Part shown: positions 52,445 through 64,000 of the stretch, piece by piece
How the letters are laid out: each line of letters starts with the position of its first letter
Position numbering within the stretch: position 1 is the first letter of the stretch
NCBI RefSeq assembly: GCF_041146795.1
Contig: NC_135179.1
Span: 7,785,547 to 7,849,546 of the forward strand
From: Maylandia zebra
Lineage: Eukaryota; Chordata; Actinopteri; Cichliformes; Cichlidae
Reading direction: 5' to 3'
DNA length: 64,000 nt
Notes under the pieces: model-generated
Seen by the model: the letters and a program-made list of their open reading frames with translations, nothing else
What the model was told of the DNA's origin: nothing
Database searches by the model: none
Program-made: the position numbers and the translations under genes

Positions 52445-53446
52445 ATTGGGATTCCAAAGTATCTTGCAGTGGCAGGGCTTTAAGGGATTTGGGGCCAGCT
52501 TGTCAAAGCAAGTTTATCGTGGATTTTCTCAAACTGCGGTTAGGAAAAAAACTGAAAGAAGAAGAAAAAGGATGAAACAAATGGCGAGAGAGTCTAGTTT
52601 AACTGCTTTTTCAGTTTTGGAGAGAGAAACATTTGGTTCTTATTATGAGAAAGAAAGTCACACAGCTGGTTGCACTGGTTATCATTATGTTTCTTGATCA
52701 TGCTGGGTCAGTGTGTACTCAAATTCAAACCACTGAGGAATTTGAGTGGGTGGAGCTGTACCGTCCAAATGTACTTAGAATTATTATTTTCAGCTGTGGA
52801 TTTCATGTGATGGCCTGGAACAGGCGATGCATTTTCTTTTGATAATATTCTTGATCGATTTATACGTTTATGGATTTGTTCCCCCCAAAAAGTCTTCCCA
52901 TGTAACAGTTCAACATTCTCTTTGATAGATTAAATTAAAGGATAGTACAATTAGTTAATATGAGGGCGGTGATGGGAGGGAGGTAAAAATGAAGATTATT
53001 GCCAAATCGTGGGAATCATTGTCCCATCATGGAAGAAGTTGACAATGTAAGTTTTGTATTCAAGGATGTGAATGTGCATCTGCACATGTGCTGTGATATC
53101 AGATTAGCCAATACGTCTGGAGGCTGATGATTACACAGCTTGATTTTCAGAGTTAGTCATGATGCACAATGTGGACTTTCTGTGAAAGAGGTTGTTTTTT
53201 CACTTATGTTAATTGCATCTGGTGTGTATGAGCTGGTTTGTGTGTGTGTCTATGCAAGTACTGAACTGAATCAATGCAATGTGTAGTTTCTGATGCTGCG
53301 ACCCAGTAATTCTTTAATCTCATTCACATAAACTGGATCAGCATGTCTTCTCAGGTGTCAAAGCATAGGGGTGGTTTAAGTGATTTGGAGACCTCAGGCA
53401 GTCAAACACTGAGCTAAGTGCCTGTGGGTTTGTATATGGGTGTGAG

Positions 53447-53447
<1 letters not shown>

Positions 53448-53520
<73 letters not shown>

Positions 53521-53530
53521 AGAGAGAGAA
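53448..53530. repeat. (CA)n(GA)n microsatellite
   Basis: About 35 CA units followed by a short AG run. Confidence 0.97.
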
Positions 53531-56500
53531 ATCTGTGAATCTTACGTTTTAACATGACAGAATCATCCCACCCTTGAAAAAGTAATTTCACTGAGACTGA
53601 GTGGCTGACTTTGCAAAATATGACGTGACACAACCCCCTACATTCCCTGCAATTTACCACCACTCTGCCAAGACTCGCTGCCATTACAGCTCTGCTGGAA
53701 ACTCTGCCTCTCTACTCACATTTCACACTCATGGAAAGAAACAAAAACTATTTGCAGGCAATGATTTTCAGGGAGAAAATGCGGAAAAGCTTTCTAAGTC
53801 CGCGCAGAAATGTACCCTTTCTTGTTAAAAACAAAGATGTATAGACTTAAACTTATGAGGTCTTCACTGATTAGCAATCTCTTAACTCTAAAGCTAGTTT
53901 TTCTTCATTGCCTTTAGAGGTAAGGAAGCACTTTTACACATTTTACACATATTACTTTATTTATTATGACGATTACTCAGCGAGGACAGTCAAGATTATA
54001 AACTGGAGTTAAAAGATGTGGACATGTTGGCTTTTGAGTTGAATAAAGAATCATTAGTTGTTCTTTTTAAAACATTAAACTAACTGAAGCATGAATATGC
54101 CAATAGAAACAAATCAATTATATATTTTAAAATTTCTTTGTTGTTTTTACTATTATCCTTTGTGAGATGATTGGCTTTAAATATTAAACCCTTAAAAGTG
54201 TAACATTTTAACTATGTGATCAAATGTTTCCCTGCAACCGTTCACATTCTGAAACACTCTGCACAGGAGCTGCAGCAGCTGTTTCAATGCACCAGAATTT
54301 ACTTAAGCAAACATTTCCCTGTCTGGTGCCACTGAGAAATTTACTTAAGTAAACATTTTTGCACCCGTGCTTCTTATGAACCTCTCCTGGTATGATCTAA
54401 TATGAAAAACAGTATAAAAAAGTGATATAGTTTAGTAAAACGTAAGCACTTTCATTGTAAACTACAGAAAAGGCAGACGACATCTCATTTTTTGCTTTCT
54501 TGGTCCTTTCCCTGCAGCCAAACCAGGGTTTTCTACCTCTTTCTCCAGGTAGGTTTTCTTGTTTCTAGCATTTCCTTTAAAATGCTATATTTAGTTTCAC
54601 ATACTACTCTTGTAGGAGACCCAAATGCAGTACACAGGAGATAGAGGTTGCAAACAAAAAGTGAGCTTTATTGCTGGTAGCAAGTCCAAGAAAAACTCCA
54701 AATGAGAGGAGAAACAGAATCCAAAAAACACAAGGAAGCAGAAATAATGTTGGGTCAACACAAGAATCAAACATTTAAAACTAACCTGTATTCCTCATAA
54801 CTGGGATCTAGATTCCAGACTGTTGCCACAGATGCTCTGGCAAATGAAGGTGCAATGCTAGAGCAGGGATCCCAACCTTACTGCTGCAGTTTACCTTTAG
54901 CACCAGCAGGATTCTTAAAGTAAGCTAAGGGCAGCTCTTAGTTATATTTTATGCAGCCTTTGAGTACTACAAGGAAAGAATGCACCACTGTACATTTCAT
55001 TAATTTCACATTATACTATGACAATGCATTGCTGAATGAAACCAGGAGAGCATTTCTATTTACTTTCATTTCATGTTGCTCCAGCTGTTATAGCTCATCA
55101 AATCTTCTTCAGCTAACTCACTATTGGCTAAAATGACTCGTTAGAAAGATGAAACATGTTTGATGCGTGTGGATTTTCCCATGTGGCCAACTACATTTGC
55201 ACTCCAGTCATCAAAACTTTAGCATTGATTCACAAACACACACACACACAAACCAGTGAATTACTTTAATTGCTTTGTCATTGTTGTTTAATTTAGTGAT
55301 AAAGGACACTAGTGCCCCAGTGAGGGTAGTCATTCTCACTCATATCTAATATGTTGCCAATACACGCCTGTGTGGCTGCTTTTGAGAGTATGTTGACTTC
55401 TGTATACCTGAAACATCTTATCATGTGTGTCTCCATCACATTCCATGGTGATCATGCGTGTTTATATGTGTGGATTCACTTTATAAGTATGTAAGGAGAA
55501 GATGGTTGTTGAGAAAGTGTATTTGTTTTTTTTTTTTTGTGATGGGTTGATGTAGATCAGAGTGGAATAACGAGATTAGCTGTGTGTTGATAATCCTCTT
55601 GTCAAAGTCCATCCCCTCACACTAACACATGCGCACGTACCATTTTATTACCGTCTCCTTTCATGATGTCTTCTCTTACCAGCCATGTTGCTTCTAGTTG
55701 TCATGTTCAGCCTCATCTTTCACAGTTTATGCTGATACACTTGCTTTGCTGCAGCAGACTTAAGTCAGAATTTACATGTTAAAAAAACAATAAGTCTGAT
55801 TTGTCTCAGGCAGGTTGTTGTTTACTCTAATAGGCTTAAACATTTCAAAGTTTCAGACTCATACTCTCCCACATGCCTCTCAGAAATTCCCAGTTTTACA
55901 TACATATCACCCAATGTTTAATTCTCACCCTGCAGGAATAAGAGACACGTGTTTAAAATAAATAGCAAAAGCTGTCTGCTTCCCCTGAAATGTCTTTTCT
56001 TACGAGTTAAAAATAATTCCCTCCATGGTCTTAAGATGCATTAATTTTAATATGAATGGAGTGTCAGGTACATAGTGTTAATATTCATTTTCTGTACAAA
56101 TAAAGAGATGGTTTCATGTACTAGCACTCACTCAATGGAAAATCAATGTAACCGTGAATGTAATCAAGGACAAAAAACGAATAACATCGTGGATTTGAGC
56201 CAAGAGTCTGCATTGGAAATCTTCCACCGCAGTTGAAAGGTTCCTTCCACAACACTTTAAATCCACTTTCTTAGCAAGCGGTTATTGGATCATTTTTTCT
56301 GCCAACATTTAAAGAAACTATAATATTACTGTTTTGTAAGTCGGTGATTCTGCTGATGATTAACGATGAGCGTTGTGGTCAAGACAAGTCTATTAAAGGC
56401 TCTTGGTTCCCTTCAGAGTCAGTATGGCCCTTTTACATCTGGGTCTGGTTTACAGCACAATCAGTAACTGAGCTGCAGTGTCATGCATGTGAAATGAAAA

Positions 56501-56700
56501 GAAAACAGTGCGTTTAGTCAAATTTGGTCAAAAATATGAGTGTTTGAAGCATAAAGAGTATACAGTTCTCCAGCAGAGAAGTGGATTATGCCATATGACT
56601 AGCTTTAAAACTGTCTCCACCATGAAAGCTGGAATCCACTCTAACCACTGTGAATGGATCCCAGCCCTCAGCTTCACAGAAATACAGAAAACTACAAAGT
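53531..56700. other. intergenic region, no gene recognised
   Basis: AT-rich with only short frames. The part at 54600-54760 (AAAGTGAGCTTTATTGCTGG and neighbours) has the look of a dispersed repeat but could not be classified. Confidence 0.45.
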
Positions 56701-56737
56701 TTTTACAGCACGTCTTTCACTGTCAAATGAGACATTG

Positions 56738-56870
56738 AGATCTATTTCTGGCATTTTGCCTTTATTGGATAGAGACAGTGAGAGAGAGAGACAGACATAC
56801 AGAAGGGAGGGAAAGGTGGGGGGCGTTCAGCAAATGGCCCAGGAACTCTCTGCAGCAAACTACAAAGTGA
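56738..56870 (+). repeat. dispersed fish repeat fragment
   Basis: GGCATTTTGCCTTTATTGGA then AGAGACAGTGAGAGAGAGAG and AGGGAGGGAAAGG resembles a repeat very common in teleosts, here degraded at its 3' half. Confidence 0.5.
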
Positions 56871-57563
56871 GCTAAGGAGGGATAACACATTTTTAAGGAA
56901 AGCATCATTTTAATAAGCCATCCTTGAATTGTTCTGGCATTCAATAAAGTATAAAAAATATGTTTAGTTTTTTCCAACCCATCTTGTTTTTCTTCTAACT
57001 TCATACCACCAGTGTTAAAGATGTACCTTCTTCACTAGATTAATTCTTTCTCCTTTTCTTATTTTACACCCCCGATTTTTTGAGACATGCTCAGATTCAG
57101 GAAACAATCAGAAATGAACATTTCTGTCTATGTCAGTGTGTTTGCTATTGCCAACTTGCTTAAATCCTTTAATGCACAGGGTCACTTTTCCAACAGTGTC
57201 TCAGGTTGCAAACACACAGTCATTTAAATGTCAGCAAAGGGGTTTACTTTTTCAGTTTAGACAGATATATTTCATGTTTATACCATTTTATCTGCACACA
57301 AATCACTGGAACTTATCATAGAGTCACACCTACTCAGCTCAAATTAGTCTGCGTAGTAATCACAGTAATCACGTTGTGGCACCCATTTCCTTCTCTCCAG
57401 CCCTGGCCTCAGCAGCTGAATGACAACATTTTCCAAGAGAGAGATATTCCGCCTTCCTGTGTTGGAAATTCATCCAGCAAGGCTGAGAGTCTTGAGATTA
57501 CTATTTGGATGCATGTTGACTACTCAGAGTACAAATAAGGATAAAGAATATACAGCTCTGAAC

Positions 57564-58622
57564 TAGGGCTGGGCGATATGACCCAAAATTCATATCTCGA
57601 TATTTTTTAGCTGGATGGCGATATAAGATATACATCTCGATATTTTTTTAAGCCATAAAGTAAGAACAAAAAGAGAGTTCTTAGTCAAAGCTGTGTCCCA
57701 GATGTCACACAGGCACTTTTATTAACATACAGCACAGATGTACATGAAAAATTACTCAAAATTAAATTATGAGCATTCATTAAATAATGCTCCATAAATA
57801 AAAGAAAACAAGGTTGTTTTTGTGCTAAACAAAGAGCTCACAATTGTGCAGTCAAAATGTAAACTAAAAGACGCTGAGCGTAATAACAAAGACAGACAGA
57901 TTTCACAGCTGCTCTGTTCCCAAGTTTTACTGTGTGACTGATAGCCTGGAGTTTGAAATCCGCTTCATAACCACGTCTCTTACAGGTGCCATTTATGGTC
58001 CTTATACACACACAATACGGTAATATTACGTTGATGCACAGTACGTATCACTCCGCGAAGCTCCTCGGTAGCCGTAATGCGCCGACAATCTATCAAGCGG
58101 TGCAGCTCCGTAGCTTACCAAAGTCGTACTCAAACATTTTTGACAGATTGCTGAGCGCCGTGTACCACATAAAATCGGTTCGCGGCCATCAAGCACAACC
58201 AGAATTCATACATAAGGCGCGCTATCAACTTTTGAGAGAATGAAAGGATTTTAGGGTTAGCGCTGTTAGCTCGTTAGCGCGGTTAGCTCGTTAGCATGTT
58301 TAGCTCGTTAGCACGTTGACGCCGTCCAGCCCCACGCATGGGGCGATGCGCAGTAACTCGTTAACGGAGATTTGCCGTGTCCGTCTTGTCGCTGCCTGCA
58401 CGTGAAGCGATGGGGGAGGAGGGGGAGTTGTCTTCAGTGAAGGCGAGGCGGAGTAACGTTGCGTAGAGACAAAAGTGGACGAAAGAGAGGCAAACTTGCG
58501 GCTCCACAACTATAATTATAACGTAACATAGACTATATCGATATAAAGGATATTGTCACATCTTATATCTCGTATAAAATATATCGATATGTTTCAAAAA
58601 CTCGATATATCGCCCAGCTCTA
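57564..58622. mobile_element. non-autonomous hAT-type DNA transposon with intact ends
   Basis: The left end reads TAGGGCTGGGCGATAT. The reverse complement of the right end reads TAGAGCTGGGCGATAT (one mismatch), followed on both sides by further AT-rich, partly complementary subterminal sequence (CATATCTCGATAT motifs). Both ends are flanked by the identical 8-bp duplication CTCTGAAC (57556-57563 and 58623-58630), the hAT target-site size. The 1059-bp interior has no transposase frame. It contains a tandem (GTTAGCTCGTTAGC)-type repeat at 58256-58316 and a CpG-rich segment to about 58480. Confidence 0.88.
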
Positions 58623-58630
58623 CTCTGAAC

Positions 58631-61416
58631 TAAACCTGTAACCCAGGTGCTTTATGTTTCTGTGGCATAAAGCGAAACAGATACACTTTTAGAGCATTTT
58701 GTGGAACCATGGGACAGTACCTCCACCACTAAATGCAGCAGCATGTCTTTATATGACTCAAGATTTTTGCACAATAATGTAGACCCCTTTATAGTCTTGT
58801 GAGCCTGCACAAACTATCTGGTCATTTTTGTGGGAATAACAATTTTAGATTTTCATCAGTGTTGTAAAGCTGAACTTTGCAACACTGCAGTAAACTATGG
58901 CAAACAACACCATCTTCCATAGTTACATAAAAGCCATTTCATAAATGATCATGTCCTAAATAATCAAAAATATGTGATTTAGTTAGTTGGTGATTATTAC
59001 ATCCTTTGTACTTTCAGTTCAGGCATTGCGTGTCTTTAAAAGGTTATCTTCAGGCAGAGAACTGTTGTGGTGTCGAGTGATTGACAGAAAGCAAAAAGTG
59101 GCTTAATGAATGTGTGGATGGGAAAAACTCTCAGCAGAAACCTGCATGTTTACTATGATGGTTTACTTAACTCCAGAACTTGTCTTTTAATATTAAACAA
59201 CAGCAGATGGCTTCTGAAGGGAGGAAAACAAGCCTCGATATCTCCCGCTATGCCGAATGTGTGCAGGCACCGAGAGGAACAACGCAGAGGCAAAGGGGAA
59301 AACTACAAGTCTGGCACAAATAGTGAGTATTAAAACGGTGCGATATTCATTCTGGAGAGAAAGTCCTCGGTGTTCACGGTGTGACATTCTCACACTCTGC
59401 TGTTTGTGTTTTAAAGCAGTCGACAGAAAAAGGCAAGGTTTCAATCAAGAAACACGCTGGTCTGATGGAGAGAAAGCGAGTCATGCGAAACCACATGTTT
59501 TAAATGTTAGTTAATGTTGTTTAGCTGTAATTTGAGGTGTGTTTCATTTCCTGAAGCTGTCACTCCTTCTCCAATGACCTCACTCTTAGAGTGCGCTTGC
59601 ATTTGAGGCCCTTTTCGAACATGAGGCTTAAGTGGCCCCAGAGACCCCGACACCATGTAATCACACACACGCACACACATATGTACCCTGAAATTTAATG
59701 ATCATGTGAACCGCATTGAAAATGTGTGTGTGTTGCACTGCGTGAATGTGTGTGCAGACTAAACACTGACCGACATTGCTATTTTTACTGATTAGAGGTT
59801 GTTCATAACGAGACCTATTAACATCAGACCTTAAAACACATGCACGCACCAAAACTTCAGATTCAGTCGGCAAAAGGCAGAGCAAGAACATACCCGCTGG
59901 CCAAAGCAAGTGCTTGTAATTGTCACGGTTGAAAAGGTAAGTGACTTTTTTTTACATTAAATTTTTTACTTGAGTTTTTTTTCCACTTGGTTGTTTTTAA
60001 ATACAAATTGAGCGAAAACGTTTACCTTCGCAAACATATTCAGACACTTTATCTGGTCTTCTCTGATTGTTCGCCTTTTGAACTAGTGTGCAGGCATACA
60101 TATATAATACTTTCTATCCTACAGTGGTGTTTTGTGTTTCAGTTGTGAGCACAGCTGGACAGCGGTGGCTGTGTGACAGTGATGTTTAGTGGAAAAGTGA
60201 GCTGAAAGTGGTAGTGTGTGCTCGGGTGTGGAAGAATGTGTTTTTCATGTACTTGTCATGTTTATATGCCTTCCACAGATAGGCATATGTATTTAGGAAG
60301 GCATCTGTGTCATTTTTCATTTATCTCTATTTCCTTTCATCGACCCTTTTCCTCTTTAATGCTTTGCATTCATTATTAGGTGCATTCTCTTTGTTACTAT
60401 TTCTTTCTTTTTAATCTCGTATATCTTATTGGCATAGATGATGGCCAAAAATGAGTAATATAATTTTTAGATATATACGACTACAGTGGCGATTCATGTT
60501 ATTAAGGAGAAGAACCTTTTCTAGAGTTACCATTTTATACTGCTGCTGTCAACATCTAGAGAGAGGAGAAGGGTCAGAAATGGGATAAAGCGCTTGGGAT
60601 TTTTGCATTTGATGAATTTGCTGTCACCCTCTCTATCTGAACAAATAAGCCTTTATTATCCAAAGAAAACTGTGCATCTTCAAAATATAAACTGAGGAAC
60701 TGAGTACATGTGCTGACAAAACATCACAGTTTTTTTTAAAGGTGTTAAAATCCTAGGAGCTGGCATGTTAGTGTTTGGTGTGAACGTTAAACCAGGAAAT
60801 TGAAAAGGGCAATTTATCAAATTCAGAAAAGAGTCAGGAGCAAGGGAGCAGTCAGTGTACAACAACAATCCAAAATCAGGACAAGCAGGTAATCAAAACA
60901 AAAAGAGTCATTAGCAATCAGGAAGACAAGCAAAACCAAAGATAAATGTCAAGCTGGAAAATGTGTGCATGCTAAGTGGAGGGTGAGGGGCAGATGTGAA
61001 GGCAGGTCATGATCAGGTGTCCACTACATGATTGGATCTACGATTACACAATTACATACATGATATATTACATATTAGATACACGATTAAAAGCTGCACA
61101 GCATGCACTGCAGTAGTTTAGCAAGGTTCACCTTTGCATGTGGGGCTCACCATTTTCAGGAAAAGAATGTAAAAATCATGTAAAGAGACAATGGCAACTG
61201 AAGCGGTGTGTGTGATACCAGCTGTCTAGTGTACTCTGTGTCACAGCTTTACATAACTGCACCAGCAACATTATTTTTTTTTCTCACCGTGCCATGTCTA
61301 TGTATATATATGAGCAGAGAAAAAAAACTCAGGTGAAGGCAAGTGCTTTGTACATATATTGGTCAACAAACAATTGGCTGTAATGTAAAACCTATTTTTA
61401 TTTCCACCCCGAACCA
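58631..61416. other. intergenic region, no gene recognised
   Basis: No supported coding sequence. Short frames lack family resemblance. Confidence 0.5.
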
Positions 61417-62128
61417 ATGTTTGTGTTGTCTGCCCATAATCTCGGCAGACAACACAAATGCAGGAACTGCCTTTTTCAGCTAAGAAACATCTCCAAACTG
61501 CGAACGTTTTTGTCTAAATCTGAGTTAGACATGATTATCCATGCTTTTATTTCTTCTCACTTAGATTACTGTAACAGTCTTTTTCTCTGTTTGAGCAAAA
61601 AGAATCTTGACCGTCTCCAGTTAGTCCAGAATGCTGCGGCAAGGCTTTTAACAAAGACACGAAAAAGAGAGCACATTACACCAATTTTACGATCATTACA
61701 CTGGCTTCCAGTACATTTTAGAATTCATTTTAAAATCTTAGTCCTGACTCTTAAAGCTTTGAATCATGATGCTCCTATCTATATTTCTGATCTTTTAGAA
61801 CCTCACACTCCCTCTTGCAGCCTGAGATCATCTAATCAAAGGCTGTTGGTAGTCCCACGAACACGTTTTAAGACCAGAGGTGATAGATCTTTTAGAGCGG
61901 TGGCCCCCAGGTTCTGGAATTCTCTCCATCTTCACGTTGCCTGGATTGTATTTATTCTTTTGAACATCATCTTAAGACTCATTTATTTAGATTAGCTTTT
62001 GATTAGATTTGGCTTGTATGTTTGATTGTGTTGGTTTTTGTTTATTTGTTTTATATTATTGTGAAGCACTTAGTGGGTTTTATCCTGTGAAGAGTGTTGT
62101 ATAATTCAATAAAATAAAGTAAAGTTTA
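61417..62128 (+). mobile_element. L2-type LINE, 5'-truncated 3' fragment
   Basis: An ORF from about 61455 reads FQLRNISKLRTFLS, then HAFISSHLDYCNSL, RLQLVQNAAARLLT, LHWLPVHFRI, DLLEPHTPSCSLRSSNQRLL and FRAVAPRFWNSL: the C-terminal thumb/tail of L2-clade reverse transcriptases. A frameshift near 61945 separates the expected ending FEHHLKTHLFRLAFD-stop. A 3'UTR (GTGAAGCACTTAGTGGG) and an ATAAA-type tail close the element. It is truncated within the RT domain, with a short inverted duplication at the 5' junction. Confidence 0.88.
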
Positions 62129-64000
62129 TACTGTATAGTCTGAGCCTAGCATTATACACACTGCAAAATTATTCTAAATATTTGTGCTGGTACAGTTCAT
62201 CTAACATGCAAGTAGCCTCACCTAAAGTTAAAGCTAAAAGAAGACCAAACAAAGTGAATCATATTCTTAAACATTACAAGTGCAAAGAAGCAAGAACAAG
62301 CCAAAATGTCTCACTCAAGCTTCACGTCTCAAATTGCAGGCATCAGAGAGGACAAGAGCACACCCAGCTACAACGGCTGACTCTGGGCCCTTCTCTAAAA
62401 ACAAAATTTTTGAACTTTATTTCAACAAACGGGTTAAACAGATTCAGATTTAAATTAAAACATATGCAGTAAGTTTCCTTATTTCGATGTAATAGTAATA
62501 ACATGCATGAGGACAAATGTTCTCACTTTTTAAAACCATTTGGTTGCCTTCAGGAGAAGAAGCTTCCAGCAATGTTAAGTTAGGGCTTTAATCTGTCATT
62601 TTACCTTTGAACCAGTGCACCAACCCTTCAATGTGGCACACTTTACAGACTCAAACCTGGAAACTGTTAAAGATGTTCTTGACAGTGCTTTATGATTGAT
62701 CTGATAACCACATACATACAATCACAAAGTGGGCAGCAGCCTTGAAAAATTCAAATTATGCCAACAATCTAGATCCTCTTAATGATGCTAATGTCATTAT
62801 TTCCATGGAAGATTAATGAGAGCTATTTATGGCTCATTAATCATATCGAGAAGGACTACAGATTAAACTGTTAATCACACATCAAATACAACTGCTGCCC
62901 CCTGGGCAATAACTAAATCCCCCTGGGCGTGTGTGTGTGTGTACATGTATTACCACTGGAGTTCACCAAATATCTCCACCTGCTGCTATTGTGTCCTTCT
63001 GTCTTACTTTTATTTATTTATTTATTTATTTATTTAGTTAGTTATTTTTGTCTGTCTTCTCATTGTGGCTGACTGATCTTCTGTGTCTTATTAGCCTGCA
63101 GTAAAGAGTCACTAGCTCAGAGGAACTGGGCCACGGTGCTGAAATCCAATCGTTCCACTGAATCCGCTTTCCCAGAAATAGTGACTTGGTGAACTCGTTG
63201 CTTGGCCTTTGCGTGCTAAATGAATACTGCCCTCTGTCCTCGGTGCTCCTCTTTGCTCTGGTAGCTCTGTTTTATTTGTCACTAACTATCATTTATCTGA
63301 CTGAGCAGCATGTCTGCATTTTTCTGCCTGTTTTACATCCAGGCATTTTTATAATGTTGTATCCAGAAACAACAATAATTGCTTTTTTGGTTGTGCATTG
63401 TTGGCTGAGCTGTTCATGTGGGTACAAATGACCACCAAACCAAAACGTATTTATCAGTATTTGGGTGACAGGCACCCCTTCTCCATGAACAGGCAGATCA
63501 AAGCTGTTGTGGTGCCATGAAGGAAATCAATATAATTTACATTGATATGGATACTAGAAGGTCAGAAAAGGTGTTATCATCCAATCTGACCTATTCAAAA
63601 TGTAGAATCAGTGATCAGATTAGAAAGTAAACCAAGAGATCTCTTGCAGTCATGTGAAAAAGTGCAATGAAAACCATCATCATTTTATTTTAGCAAGCTT
63701 TCTAACATGTGGTTTACATTATAGTACACAGTTTTACTTTAATCACTAACCAAATCGTGTGTGAAAAGAAAACTATGGAGATGAAACTTAAATCCAAAAA
63801 CTTGATCCAAGCTCAAGTCTCCTGGGTGAAAGTCATCAGATTCACTTAATTGTGAAACTCGGTTCTCAAAAAAGACTTCCAGACATCAGCACGCATTCCC
63901 GTAGAGGTGCTCAGATAGAAACCTCCAGTCCAACAATGAAGCAACTTTTACAAAAATACAACTGAGCACAACAAGGCTCTGTATTGTAAAATGCCACGTT
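62129..64000. other. intergenic region, no gene recognised
   Basis: Includes a (TTTA)n run at 63008-63035. No coding sequence is supported up to the window end. Confidence 0.5.
63008..63050. repeat. (TTTA)n microsatellite
   Basis: About seven TTTA units with degenerate TTAG units after them. Confidence 0.9.

Noticed and set aside
57986..58509. Coding frames inside the hAT-type element
   Set aside because: Short, no transposase motifs, and on opposite strands within a non-autonomous transposon.

Overview
The window is vertebrate nuclear DNA, most likely from a percomorph teleost. Genes have GT-AG introns, microsatellites are abundant, and fish-type LINE, SINE, Tc1, hAT and piggyBac remnants are scattered throughout. 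Gene order identifies it as a HoxD cluster locus. On the left is the 5' half of lunapark (minus strand), then a Hox9 gene (plus), a mir-10 hairpin (plus), a Hox4 gene (plus) and metaxin-2 (plus). This matches the LNPK / HOXD / MTX2 arrangement of other vertebrates. Only paralogues 9 and 4 remain, which is the content I recall for the second (b) HoxD duplicate of percomorphs, so I call the genes lnpkb, hoxd9b, mir-10d, hoxd4b and mtx2. The a/b assignment is an inference from gene content.

Layout. 1-5.9 kb: first seven coding exons of lnpkb, its 5'UTR exon and promoter, with a 5'-truncated R2/R4-like LINE in intron 1. 5.9-18.4 kb: no intact gene, where evx2 and posterior hoxd genes would be expected. 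It holds a decayed piggyBac transposase, a V-type SINE, a hAT-like repeat and a short homeobox helix-3-like relic at 13.66 kb. 18.9-21.4 kb: hoxd9b, two exons. 21.4-37.3 kb: intergenic, with several candidate regulatory blocks: a GC-rich CCAAT region with a 27-bp palindrome at 27.6 kb followed by exon-like segments, a further block with a splice donor at 31.9-32.16 kb, and two CTCF-like motifs at 30.0 and 30.5 kb. 37.3 kb: mir-10d. 38.6-40.8 kb: hoxd4b with a DR5-like motif and a CArG box upstream. 41-45.9 kb: a perfect 21-bp-arm inverted repeat, a dead Tc1 transposase and a SINE head. 45.9-49.9 kb: mtx2, ten coding exons, with a LINE fragment in intron 1. 49.9-64 kb: no gene recognised, but a 1.06-kb hAT-type non-autonomous transposon with an intact 8-bp target duplication and an L2-type LINE 3' fragment.

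The Hox products are nuclear transcription factors for axial patterning. mir-10d is encoded on the same strand between them. lnpkb (ER three-way junctions) and mtx2 (mitochondrial outer membrane import) are bystander genes that flank HoxD in vertebrates. The most unusual content is what may survive of lost genes: a homeobox-like scrap where posterior Hox genes should be, and promoter/exon-like segments between hoxd9b and mir-10d with no coding gene attached.
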